A stretch of 7,805 bases of DNA from Candidatus Woesearchaeota archaeon (GTDB lineage Archaea > Nanobdellota > Nanobdellia > SCGC-AAA011-G17 > VGLX01): NCBI GenBank assembly GCA_016866645.1, contig VGLX01000052.1, forward strand, positions 1 through 7,805. The letters run 5' to 3'. The notes under the pieces are model-generated. The model worked only from the letters and a program-made list of their open reading frames with translations, had not been told where the DNA came from and ran no database searches. Both the position numbers and the translations under genes were made by a program. Below are positions 1 to 6,131 of this stretch, one piece after another (position 1 is the first letter of the stretch; every line of letters begins with the position of its first letter).

Positions 1-159
1 ATTGAACTGCTCATCCATGACCTTGACATAAGCTGTTAGCGCATCGATTGAAATCCCTTCTATCTTTGGCTCGGGTGGAGTGTCAAAAGAGTAGAGCGTG
101 AACAGCCTTTCCAGTTTCGATCCTTCTTTGTTTTCGAGTAGTTGTTCTAAGCGCATCAT
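1..159 (-). CDS. unrecognised protein, N-terminal 53 residues (partial)
   Basis: An open frame runs off the left edge. It begins with two consecutive ATG codons (159-157 and 156-154) and reads MMRLEQLLENKEGSKLERLF, followed by a Pro-rich stretch (TPPEPKIEG) and a helical segment. I recognise no family. The fragment has no signal peptide, membrane segment or metal motif, so it looks cytoplasmic. Reality as a gene is supported by an uninterrupted frame to the window edge and by an ATTTTAAA box on the minus strand (182-189) about 26 bases before the first ATG, the spacing expected for a leaderless archaeal transcript. Which of the two ATGs is used cannot be decided. It is divergent from the secreted-protein gene at 344. 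Confidence 0.55.
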   Translation of the reverse strand, partial: MMRLEQLLENKEGSKLERLFTLYSFDTPPEPKIEGISIDALTAYVKVMDEQFN

Positions 160-181
160 TTTACACATCTATTGGTGTGCT

Positions 182-189
182 GTTTAAAA
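182..189 (-). promoter_or_regulatory. TATA-like box for the partial minus-strand gene
   Basis: ATTTTAAA on the minus strand, centred about 26 bases upstream of the ATG at 159. This is the usual archaeal TATA-to-start distance for a leaderless mRNA. The assignment is inferred from position and composition only. Confidence 0.4.
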
Positions 190-229
190 TAAGGTTTCGA
201 CTGATAACGCGCAAAGCTTACGAAAAAGC

Positions 230-292
230 AGATTAGTAATCCGGAGATTCCGGAAAATACCCATTTGTTAATGCCTCTTACGGAAATGTTCC
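230..292. repeat. cluster of TTCC/GGAA palindromes in a divergent intergenic region
   Basis: The stretch holds AGATTAGTA (230-238), TCCGGA (240-245), the perfect palindrome TTCCGGAA (248-255) and the inverted pair GGAA-ATG-TTCC (282-292). AGATTAGTA and ATTCCGGAA both recur in the intergenic region at 6132-6154. The cluster lies between the two divergent promoters, where a transcription factor site would be expected. No regulator is identified. Confidence 0.35.
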
Positions 293-314
293 AGAAATCC
301 TGTAAAACAAAAAC

Positions 315-322
315 TTTTAAAC
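315..322 (+). promoter_or_regulatory. TATA-like box for the secreted Cys-rich protein gene
   Basis: TTTTAAAC, preceded by an A-rich BRE-like stretch, is centred about 25 bases before the ATG at 344. The spacing predicts a leaderless or nearly leaderless transcript. No Shine-Dalgarno sequence is evident before the ATG. Confidence 0.5.
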
Positions 323-343
323 TTATACGCCTTTTAATATGCT

Positions 344-1108
344 ATGAAGAAGTTATTGCCAATAATAACATGCTTGTTGGTCTGTTCTATAATTATCGAA
401 GCTGAGACAGTTTCCGTTTCTGACTTGAAAGACGTAATCCTACAAGCGGTTACAGATTACAAATCTAATCCTAACAGGGTGATGACCCTAGCCGAGATTA
501 AAGACTTAATAGAGGTCTACTTCTCTTTCAGCGGGGATACTGTAGAAGTATCTGGCGAAGGCTTCTTCTCTAAAGAGGATCTAGTAATAGTTTACAACAA
601 AGCCAAGTCTAGCAAGTGCGTCAAGCAGTGCGCTGGCAAGTTTTGCGGAGATGACGGATGCGGGGGGGTTTGCGGCATATGTTCTGAAGGAAAGCTTTGC
701 GTCAAGGATGAATGCTTAATCAGTGAGGATCTCAGTCTCAGAAACCGTTTCGAAAAAAACATCCCCCTAGGAGAAAAAAGAGTTTATGTCATAGACATTA
801 ACGATACTGACATTAACGATACTAAAAGGGTGTCTGTTTTCGCAGAGATCGGAAACCTTAACACAGAATCTGATGTAGAGTTCTATTGGGTAATGCCTAA
901 TGGCAGAATCCTCCCAGATGATAGTTACAATTTTGATAATAAAGTCACAGGCACAAGTGAAGTTGGCAAGATAAGTTTGAAGTCTAAGAGTTTTTACGAA
1001 ACTTTAACTGCTGAAAAAACCTTAAATTATGAATACATCCCTGTAGGTAGGCACTTGCTCATTATACAAGCTTTAAAGGCCAGCAGCATATCGATCTATG
1101 CCTTCTGA
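344..1108 (+). CDS. secreted Cys-rich protein
   Basis: A 254-residue protein with a typical signal peptide: MKKLL, then a hydrophobic core to about residue 18 and a likely cleavage after A20. Residues 26-62 are helical. A compact Cys-rich segment follows (eight cysteines: C92, C96, C101, C106, C110, C113, C119, C124) containing the CGDDGCGG core. That pattern recurs in secreted proteins of Myxococcota and DPANN archaea, where it is probably a small disulfide-bonded module; this is from memory, not a search. Residues 140-254 look like a beta-sandwich, with no catalytic motif seen. A duplicated pentapeptide DINDT (151-160) contains two N-x-T sequons. Expected location is the cell surface or medium. 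The start is set by the signal peptide and the TATA box 25 bases upstream. The biochemical function is unknown; binding or adhesion is only a guess. Confidence 0.75.
   Translation: MKKLLPIITCLLVCSIIIEAETVSVSDLKDVILQAVTDYKSNPNRVMTLAEIKDLIEVYFSFSGDTVEVSGEGFFSKEDLVIVYNKAKSSKCVKQCAGKFCGDDGCGGVCGICSEGKLCVKDECLISEDLSLRNRFEKNIPLGEKRVYVIDINDTDINDTKRVSVFAEIGNLNTESDVEFYWVMPNGRILPDDSYNFDNKVTGTSEVGKISLKSKSFYETLTAEKTLNYEYIPVGRHLLIIQALKASSISIYAF
794..823 (+). repeat. perfect 15-bp tandem duplication inside the secreted-protein gene
   Basis: GACATTAACGATACT occurs twice with no mismatch (794-808 and 809-823). It is in frame and encodes DINDT twice. The absence of any base difference between the copies suggests a recent slippage event. 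Confidence 0.9.
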
Positions 1109-1113
1109 AAAAG

Positions 1114-1137
1114 TTTTTAAACCTTGAAAATAAGGAG
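1114..1137 (+). promoter_or_regulatory. TATA-like box and Shine-Dalgarno site for the 38-residue membrane peptide
   Basis: TTTTTAAA (1114-1121) resembles the box at 315-322 and lies about 27 bases before the ATG at 1145. AAGGAG (1132-1137) lies 7 bases before the same ATG. If transcription starts at the usual distance from the TATA box, the mRNA would begin after the Shine-Dalgarno site. Either the site is used only on read-through transcripts from upstream, or the true TATA box lies further left. Confidence 0.4.
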
Positions 1138-1144
1138 TATTACT

Positions 1145-1261
1145 ATGGACAAAGACATGGTAATCGCCTGGATGATATTTGTTACAATATTCGTGCTAGT
1201 AGTGTTGTTCTTGTCTAAATGCTTTTTCAAACTGCTGACCACAGCAGCGATATTAAACTAA
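1145..1261 (+). CDS. small single-pass membrane peptide, 38 residues
   Basis: The reading frame encodes MDKDMVIAWMIFVTIFVLVV and ends ...KLLTTAAILN. A single hydrophobic span of about 19 residues (6-24) is flanked by acidic residues at the N terminus and lysines (K25, K29) after the span, suggesting N-out, C-in topology. Translation is supported by a strong AAGGAG site 7 bases upstream and a TATA-like box about 27 bases upstream. It stops 30 bases before the CYTH gene, so the two are probably co-transcribed. I recognise no family. It could be a membrane subunit or regulator of a neighbour, but nothing in the sequence shows which. A chance ORF is possible because it is so short, although the good ribosome binding site argues against that. 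Confidence 0.55.
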   Translation: MDKDMVIAWMIFVTIFVLVVLFLSKCFFKLLTTAAILN

Positions 1262-1291
1262 TCAAACTAGTAAAGATTGAGAAGTTGAATT

Positions 1292-1840
1292 ATGAAAAAA
1301 GAGATAGAGAAAAAGTACTTACTAAAAGAAGGCGGAAAAGAGTATTCAACAAAACTTCTAGATAAGATATTCAAAAATTTATCCGAGCTTGAAAGGATAG
1401 TTTCTAAACGCGGGAAAATCATAAAACAAGGCTATCTGCCGTTGGAGTACGGCAAAGAGATATGCCAACTGTTAGGGCTGCCTTACGAGTTCTCACCTGT
1501 CGAAGTACGGCTTAGGCAGAAAGGCAAGGAGTATTTTTTCACTATGAAAAGCCAGGGAGTATTATCCCGGGATGAATTGCCTGATGTGAAGATTTCTAAA
1601 AGACTTTTTGATAAGTACTGGCCCAAGACTCAGGGCAGAAGAGTCGAGAAGATACGGCTAGCCCAGACTTTTGATTCCAAACACACAGAGTACAAGCTGG
1701 AAGTTGACGTCTACACTGACAGGGACCTAGTCGTGGCAGAGGTAGAAACTGGAAACGAAGAAGAAGCGTCAAAACTTCCCAAGCTAGGAAAGGACGTTAC
1801 AGAGGATAGGAAGTACAAGAACAAAAACCTGGCAAGATAA
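1292..1840 (+). CDS. CYTH-domain triphosphate-binding enzyme
   Basis: A 182-residue protein covering one complete CYTH (triphosphate tunnel metalloenzyme) domain. The signature ExExK is present at E4-I-E6-K-K8. The tunnel-lining basic residues follow on successive strands: R73/R75/K77 (VRLRQKG), K86 (FFTMKS) and R117/K120/R122. The acidic metal-binding strands come next: E137/D139 (KLEVDVY) and E150/E152 (VAEVETG). The ending, DVTEDRKYKN, is typical of the family. Members hydrolyse inorganic triphosphate or thiamine triphosphate, or make cAMP (class IV cyclase). Sequence alone does not settle the substrate, but tripolyphosphatase is a reasonable guess. It is cytoplasmic. It lies 30 bases after the small membrane peptide and 51 bases before the MATE gene on the same strand. 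The ATG places the ExExK motif at the extreme N terminus, as expected. Confidence 0.85.
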   Translation: MKKEIEKKYLLKEGGKEYSTKLLDKIFKNLSELERIVSKRGKIIKQGYLPLEYGKEICQLLGLPYEFSPVEVRLRQKGKEYFFTMKSQGVLSRDELPDVKISKRLFDKYWPKTQGRRVEKIRLAQTFDSKHTEYKLEVDVYTDRDLVVAEVETGNEEEASKLPKLGKDVTEDRKYKNKNLAR

Positions 1841-1858
1841 GAAATTCTTTTGATAGGA

Positions 1859-1866
1859 TTTATAAG
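1859..1866 (+). promoter_or_regulatory. TATA-like box for the MATE gene
   Basis: TTTATAAG is centred about 30 bases before the ATG at 1892. It lies just after the CYTH stop codon and supports separate transcription of the transporter from that ATG rather than from the upstream TTG at 1850. Confidence 0.35.
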
Positions 1867-1891
1867 CTCTATCGGCTCGTTAATAACTGCA

Positions 1892-3241
1892 ATGGGACAC
1901 GTTAAAAAAATGACTAACAAAGTTGACAAGTTCGTGAAGAATCCTAAAAAATCGCTTTTCATCCTGGCTTTGCCGGTAATAGTAGCTATGCTAGTGCAGG
2001 CGTTGTACAACATAGTAGACACGGCTTTCGTGGGGCGGCTGGGGGCAGAAGCTATCGCTGCGCTGACTTTCGCATGGCCGATGTTCTTCATACTAATGTC
2101 TATAAACTCAGGGCTTAGCATAGGAATGGGCGCTAAGATATCACAGCTTCTAGGGGCTAAGAAGAAAGAAGAGGCTGAAAACACGGCTATGCACGGCCTG
2201 TTGATATCGATAATATTCTCAATAATTGTTATCACACTCAGCTTTTTCACCTTGAAGCCGTTATTCTCTCTTTTCGGAGCTTCCGGCAACGTGATAAAAC
2301 TGTCTTTAGACTACATGTCAATCATAATGCTCGGATCGATCATAATGTTCCCCTCTTTTGTGCTAAGCCACGTGTTCTCTTCCCAAGGCGATACGAAAAC
2401 TTCTATGACCGCACAAATCACAGGGCTAGTTGCTAACATAATACTCGACCCCATATTCATCTATGTATTGGGATATGGCGTTAAAGGCGCGGCGATAGCC
2501 ACGAACATCGCATTATGCTTATCATTCTCAGTGCTGTTATACAAAGTCAGGACTAAGTCTTATATTCACATAAGCCTAAAGTCTTTTAATTATTCTTCAA
2601 AGATTTTGAAAGACATATTCCGAGTAGGGGCTCCTGCAACCTTGATGATGCTCCTAGTCTCGGTCTATGTGGTATTTATCAACAGGTTCATGGCTTATTT
2701 CGGGACAGAGTACGTAGCCGCTTTCGGAATAGTGTCCAGGCTTGAAGGGTTAGCCACTACGCCGATCATAGCTTTTGCGATGGCAAGCATAACCTTAGTT
2801 GGTATGTTTTACGGAGCTAAAAGATACGACCTGCTGAAAGAGATAACATGGTACGGCCTGGCAGTATGCGCGTTGTTCGCTTCGGTCATGGGCGCAGTGT
2901 TTTTCGCGTTTCCTTCGATTTTTTTAAGAGTGTTCACAGACGACGCTTACTTAATAGCAATAGGCGCGGCTTATCTAAAAATAAACGTATTCACGCTGCC
3001 GTTCATGGGCATAAGCATGACCATAAGCAGGATAACCCAGGGCATGGGCTACGGCCTTCCAGGGCTGATAGTGCAGATGATAAGAGTATTGATAGTCGCT
3101 GTGCCATTGGCTTATATCTTCGTATTCGTGATGGGCTACGGATTCCTGTCAATAGCTGTAGCGATGGTATTAGGCGGTGCTGCAGCTTCAGCCACCGGGA
3201 TAATATGGCTTAACTGGAAGCTGAAAAAACTGGAAAATTAA
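1892..3241 (+). CDS. MATE-family multidrug/Na+-type efflux transporter
   Basis: A 449-residue integral membrane protein of normal MATE length with about 12 hydrophobic segments. The N-terminal half has the family hallmark VDTAFVGRLG (42-51, with D43), followed by AWPMFF. ANIILDPIFI (181-190) is another recurring MATE motif. The second half repeats the fold, starting at RVGAPAT (254-260), which mirrors LALPVI (25-30). Family members export cationic drugs or metabolites in exchange for Na+ or H+ across the cytoplasmic membrane. The substrate cannot be read from the sequence. The frame is open back to a TTG at 1850, which would add 14 residues. I prefer the ATG at 1892 because a TATA-like box sits about 30 bases before it and neither start has a convincing Shine-Dalgarno site. 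An ATG at 1910 is a third option. It converges on the minus-strand ZIP-like gene with a 10-base gap. Confidence 0.93.
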   Translation: MGHVKKMTNKVDKFVKNPKKSLFILALPVIVAMLVQALYNIVDTAFVGRLGAEAIAALTFAWPMFFILMSINSGLSIGMGAKISQLLGAKKKEEAENTAMHGLLISIIFSIIVITLSFFTLKPLFSLFGASGNVIKLSLDYMSIIMLGSIIMFPSFVLSHVFSSQGDTKTSMTAQITGLVANIILDPIFIYVLGYGVKGAAIATNIALCLSFSVLLYKVRTKSYIHISLKSFNYSSKILKDIFRVGAPATLMMLLVSVYVVFINRFMAYFGTEYVAAFGIVSRLEGLATTPIIAFAMASITLVGMFYGAKRYDLLKEITWYGLAVCALFASVMGAVFFAFPSIFLRVFTDDAYLIAIGAAYLKINVFTLPFMGISMTISRITQGMGYGLPGLIVQMIRVLIVAVPLAYIFVFVMGYGFLSIAVAMVLGGAAASATGIIWLNWKLKKLEN

Positions 3242-3242
3242 A

Positions 3243-3261
3243 AATTATTTATCAAATAATT
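3243..3261. terminator. A/T hairpin between convergent genes, possible bidirectional terminator
   Basis: AATTATTT (3243-3250) and AAATAATT (3254-3261) form a perfect 8-bp inverted repeat with an ATC loop. It sits just after the MATE stop and covers the stop codon and last codons of the ZIP-like gene, so it could serve both strands. Archaeal termination depends mainly on U-rich tracts and the hairpin has no G:C pairs, so this is tentative. Confidence 0.3.
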
Positions 3262-3923
3262 GCGACTATACCCAAAGTCAGCAAGAACCCAAAGAAGAAC
3301 ATCAGAGTATTCCCTTTCTTTCCGCCAGGCAGCATGTCTCTTATTGAGATGTACATCAGCGCACCCAAGGACAGCGCGAATATTGTGTAATACCAGAAGT
3401 TCTCCAACCCTGCAAAATAAGCAAACAACGCGCCTAGGAACGTTGAAGTGTTAAGGACGAACTTGTTGAACTTAGTCTTCATCTTCTCATGAATGTGTTC
3501 CAAAGACATAGAAGAAGATATCGTATGCAGCACAAAAGGGATTATAACCAAATAGCTTGTAACGCTTCTAAGCTCAAATGTCAATACTAACACGAATCCG
3601 ATCATCAGATGGTTCATAAAGAATCCGAAATTGTGAAGTTCAGCTAATTCTTCTAACAATAAGTGCTTGTTCCTTACGTGCTGGTATAAGTATTTCTCGC
3701 TTATGTGAAACCCTACAAAGCCTATGGTCATTATGAGGAAGACTGGCGCTTTGTATTCTAATCCGTCTATCATTCGTGGCAGAAGGTCTATTAGTATTAA
3801 TGTTATGAACATCCCTGCGCTGAAGCTTGTTATGTTTATATGGTGCTTCTCAATAATTTTAGAAATCCTCCTGCTGAACACGTGAAGAATGGTTAGTAAG
3901 AGTGCAAATACTAAAGCTATCAT
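3252..3923 (-). CDS. ZIP-like integral membrane protein, degenerate metal sites
   Basis: A 223-residue protein with about seven or eight hydrophobic segments. Two parts resemble ZIP metal transporters: FSAGMFITLILIDLLPRM (34-51) is like ZIP helix 2, and LSLGALMYISIRDMLP (184-199) is like a C-terminal ZIP helix. The expected helix 4 motif HNxPEG appears as HNFGFF (H97, N98), and the helix 5 motif HxxPEG appears as HTISSS (H133). Histidines remain but the carboxylates are missing. Another His-rich stretch is LEHIHEK (141-147). Zinc or iron transport is therefore possible but unproven, and it may be a divergent ZIP relative with another role. It follows the nucleotide kinase operon on the same strand after a 70-base gap that contains its own TATA-like box, so it may be transcribed separately. 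The ATG at 3923 is the only convincing start. Confidence 0.65.
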   Translation of the reverse strand: MIALVFALLLTILHVFSRRISKIIEKHHINITSFSAGMFITLILIDLLPRMIDGLEYKAPVFLIMTIGFVGFHISEKYLYQHVRNKHLLLEELAELHNFGFFMNHLMIGFVLVLTFELRSVTSYLVIIPFVLHTISSSMSLEHIHEKMKTKFNKFVLNTSTFLGALFAYFAGLENFWYYTIFALSLGALMYISIRDMLPGGKKGNTLMFFFGFLLTLGIVAII

Positions 3924-3949
3924 CTTGCTTTTCTTTAGAGACTATCTTG

Positions 3950-3957
3950 ATTTTAAG
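3950..3957 (-). promoter_or_regulatory. TATA-like box for the ZIP-like gene
   Basis: On the minus strand CCGAAAGA is followed by CTTAAAAT, an archaeal BRE/TATA arrangement centred about 30 bases before the ATG at 3923. Confidence 0.45.
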
Positions 3958-3993
3958 TCTTTCGGAACAGCATATAACAAGTCTTTTAAGAAT

Positions 3994-4542
3994 TTAACAG
4001 TTCATACCTTTCTTCCTCAGGTAGTTGAATATCTTTTCTTGCAGCTGTTCAAGTTTCAGGTTAGTAGTGTCGATTACTAGGTCGTAATGGCTCAGGTCTA
4101 AATGGTCCACGTTGTAGTATTTCATGTACCTCTGCCGGTCGTTCTCGTCCCGGGCTGTGAGCATCTGCTTTACTTCTTCTATGCTCTCTTTCCTTTCCTC
4201 GTCAGGCCTTTGGTTGATGAAGACCCTCCTGGCTGATTCGTTGGGGTGGACTTTTAAGAATATTTTCAAAGCAGCAGGTATGAAATGAAACCCTAGCCTT
4301 GAGTCGACTATGAAGTTGTCTTCTTTCTTTGCCAGGTCTGCCTGGTACTCGTCTGCCAAGTTATCAGTCCATGCTTCTTTCTCCCCTAGCTTGTTTAACT
4401 GGTCGATTGTCATTCCTCTTTCAGTAGCCATCTTGCCCCTTAAGTCTCCGACGCAGTAGAAGTTGTATCCTAACTTCTTAGCTATCTCTTTCGCGACTGT
4501 GCTTTTTCCTGAGCCGGCATTGCCGGATATGGTTATTATCAT
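3994..4542 (-). CDS. cytidylate kinase-like P-loop nucleotide kinase
   Basis: A 182-residue NMP-kinase-fold protein. MIITISG leads into the Walker A loop GNAGSGKS (7-14). The middle has VDSRLGFHF (79-87), resembling the CMP-binding segment of cytidylate kinases. The LID region has RDENDRQRYMKYY (131-143) and is followed by YDLVIDTT (153-160), both characteristic of the archaeal cytidylate kinase family. The likely reaction is phosphorylation of CMP/dCMP by ATP, but related kinases of unknown specificity share these motifs. The frame is open 66 bases further upstream, but the ATG at 4542 is chosen because it overlaps the HD gene stop as ATGA (translational coupling) and puts the Walker A loop at the N terminus. 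It is the last gene of the thymidylate kinase-HD-kinase operon. The protein ends in GMNC. Confidence 0.78.
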   Translation of the reverse strand: MIITISGNAGSGKSTVAKEIAKKLGYNFYCVGDLRGKMATERGMTIDQLNKLGEKEAWTDNLADEYQADLAKKEDNFIVDSRLGFHFIPAALKIFLKVHPNESARRVFINQRPDEERKESIEEVKQMLTARDENDRQRYMKYYNVDHLDLSHYDLVIDTTNLKLEQLQEKIFNYLRKKGMNC

Positions 4543-5285
4543 CTTGTGTCCCACTTGTTCCTGTAAAACATCATAAGCTTGTTGAAACCCAGTATCTCCT
4601 GGACCCATTCTTCCGGAGCGTCATGCTTCCTAATGCCTTTAGCCTTGTTGGTATCAGGCATTATTGACTTCTCAGGGTAGAAGGACATGTTCTCTCTAGA
4701 CGCCCAGTAGTCTGCGTCCTGCACTGCTTTCTCTATCCTGCTCGGCATCATGCCCCTTGTCCGTTCTTTGCGCTCTAAGTTCAGCTCTTTGTAACTGAAC
4801 AGCAGTTCTTCTGGTTTTTTTATCCCTTCGAATATCTTATCATTGCTTATCGTAGTATTCCAAGGTGCCATGTGGTACCTGACCGCGTTCATGACCATCT
4901 TCTTGACAGTCTTGTCGCTGAAGTAGAACTTTTTTATGAAAAAGTATCCTAGCACGCCATGAGAGTAGTCAGTGTTCTCTCCCCATAGGATGCCGTTCTT
5001 CTTGATGTCATGTAATATCGTGGCTGCCATTCCAGCGTCGAACTCATAATCTTCAAAGTTCTGCCTGTACGCTTCGTACTCGAAAACTTGTGTAGCCTTC
5101 ACTAGATGTCGTACCAGGCCTGCTTCTCCTTGGTCTTCTGCCGGGTGGTGCTTGCCTGTGCCGCTGCAAGGGTCTGTCCAGAACTTCTCATCAGCTTGGC
5201 TAAGGATTTCCCTAACAGTCTTTCTTAAAGACTTGCTCTGTATCTTATCCACTTTCTTGTATAAATCGGTTTTGAACTCGAACAT
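4539..5285 (-). CDS. HD-domain phosphohydrolase
   Basis: A 248-residue cytoplasmic protein with the HD metal-binding set in order: H60 in GLVRHLVKA, the H92-D93 doublet in ILHDIKKNG, H109 in YSHGVLG, H138 in RYHMAPW, and D190/D192 in QDADYW. HHPAEDQGE (46-54), just before the first His, is a conserved lead-in seen in archaeal HD proteins. HD enzymes hydrolyse phosphoester bonds of nucleotides or related molecules. Placement between thymidylate kinase and a cytidylate kinase-like gene suggests a 5'-nucleotidase or dNTP/NTP-processing role, but the substrate is not visible. The ATG at 5285 is preferred over the TTG two codons upstream because AAAAGG lies 6 bases before it. It begins 13 bases after the thymidylate kinase stop and overlaps the next gene by ATGA, so it is translationally coupled on both sides. 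Confidence 0.82.
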   Translation of the reverse strand: MFEFKTDLYKKVDKIQSKSLRKTVREILSQADEKFWTDPCSGTGKHHPAEDQGEAGLVRHLVKATQVFEYEAYRQNFEDYEFDAGMAATILHDIKKNGILWGENTDYSHGVLGYFFIKKFYFSDKTVKKMVMNAVRYHMAPWNTTISNDKIFEGIKKPEELLFSYKELNLERKERTRGMMPSRIEKAVQDADYWASRENMSFYPEKSIMPDTNKAKGIRKHDAPEEWVQEILGFNKLMMFYRNKWDTR

Positions 5286-5298
5286 TCTCAAGCCTTTT

Positions 5299-6036
5299 TC
5301 AAGATTTTTGTTTCAGATACTTCTCCCAGACTTTCTCAGCTTCTTTCTTAGTGTCTTCTAGTGTGTTGTTTGTGTCAAGATATACGACGTAAGTCCCTTG
5401 CTTCTCGAACAAGAGCCTCATCCAGGTGCTCTCGTATCTTTCTTGTAGCCTTTTCTGGAAGTCTAGCTTCTCAAATATGCAAACGTCTTTCTTCTGCCTG
5501 AGGTCTAATCTTTCTATCACTTTCTCAGGGTCGACCTTGGTGATAAGCAGAACAGTTGGCGGTATGTCCTGCACAGCCATCTTGTTCCCCGGCAAGTCTA
5601 ACACTTGGTTAAGCTCTAACTCTTCCCCTTGGGTCTGTGCCTGTAAAGGCTGGTATGCCAAAGAGCTGACGACTCCTCTCTCTTGCAGCACGATTTTTCC
5701 GTCTTTCAAAGCTTGAACGAGGATTCTTTTGTAAAGGATGTGCCTGTCTAGAGAGTAAGCCTGCGCGACTGTTATCGCAGGGTATTTCCTGCCGTTGTCT
5801 TTTATCAGCTCTTCCCTTATGGCCCTGCCTATCCATCCGAAAGTCGGCTCTGCAGAGACTATCACGTCGTAACCCTTGATGTCTTCGTATTCTGGGAAGT
5901 CTTTTCCGCTCTTAAGATAATTCCTTAGATCAAAAACCTTCAAGCCGTCTCGTTCAGCGAGCTCTTTGAAAGTGTCAGTTATCACACCTTTTCCGCTGCC
6001 GTCTATGCCTTCCACTAAGACTAGCTTGTATTTCAT
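5299..6036 (-). CDS. tmk: thymidylate kinase (dTMP kinase)
   Basis: A 245-residue P-loop kinase phosphorylating dTMP to dTDP, an essential step of dTTP supply in the cytoplasm. MKYKLVLVEGIDGSGKG carries the P-loop (10-17). SAEPTFGWIGRAIREE (61-76) corresponds to the Tmk segment with EP and IR that contacts the substrate. SLDRH (95-99) matches the helix before the base-binding site. ERGVVSSLAYQ (119-129) is the DR[YF]xxSxxAYQ motif with Glu for Asp. The Arg-rich LID is ERLDLRQKKD (175-184). Two points are odd: the Walker A Ser/Thr is Gly17 (GKG), and the protein is about 30-40 residues longer than typical Tmk. The frame is open to 6171, but the ATG at 6036 is chosen because AAGGGGT lies 6 bases upstream and a TATA box lies at 6077-6086. 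It is the first gene of the operon with the HD protein and the CMP kinase-like protein. Confidence 0.87.
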   Translation of the reverse strand: MKYKLVLVEGIDGSGKGVITDTFKELAERDGLKVFDLRNYLKSGKDFPEYEDIKGYDVIVSAEPTFGWIGRAIREELIKDNGRKYPAITVAQAYSLDRHILYKRILVQALKDGKIVLQERGVVSSLAYQPLQAQTQGEELELNQVLDLPGNKMAVQDIPPTVLLITKVDPEKVIERLDLRQKKDVCIFEKLDFQKRLQERYESTWMRLLFEKQGTYVVYLDTNNTLEDTKKEAEKVWEKYLKQKS

Positions 6037-6076
6037 CAAGGTACCCCTTTTCAACAGAAGAGATGGTTCTAACGAA

Positions 6077-6086
6077 TTATAAATAT
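6077..6086 (-). promoter_or_regulatory. TATA box of the thymidylate kinase operon
   Basis: ATATTTATAA on the minus strand is centred about 45 bases before the ATG at 6036. Transcription is then predicted to start near 6056, giving a leader of about 20 bases that includes the AAGGGGT ribosome binding site. The fit supports the chosen start and argues against the longer open frame, whose start would lie upstream of the promoter. Confidence 0.55.
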
Positions 6087-6131
6087 TATTGTTGGACTGT
6101 ATAACCTTATGAAAATGCTGGGGATGCGGCA

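Noticed and set aside
1850..1891. Upstream TTG start for the MATE gene
   Set aside because: It has no ribosome binding site and would leave the TATA-like box at 1859-1866 inside the gene. It is not excluded, since the frame is open.
1711..2289. Long minus-strand open frame across the CYTH/MATE junction
   Set aside because: It is antisense to two clear genes, has a Ser/Ile-rich composition typical of a shadow frame, and shows no recognisable motif.
2848..3213. Plus-strand open frame, Arg/His/Asp-rich, inside the MATE gene
   Set aside because: It is an out-of-frame shadow of a conserved transporter with no domain features.
4543..4608. 22-codon N-terminal extension of the cytidylate kinase-like gene
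   Set aside because: It lies wholly within the HD gene, and the ATGA overlap and immediate P-loop make the ATG at 4542 the clear start.
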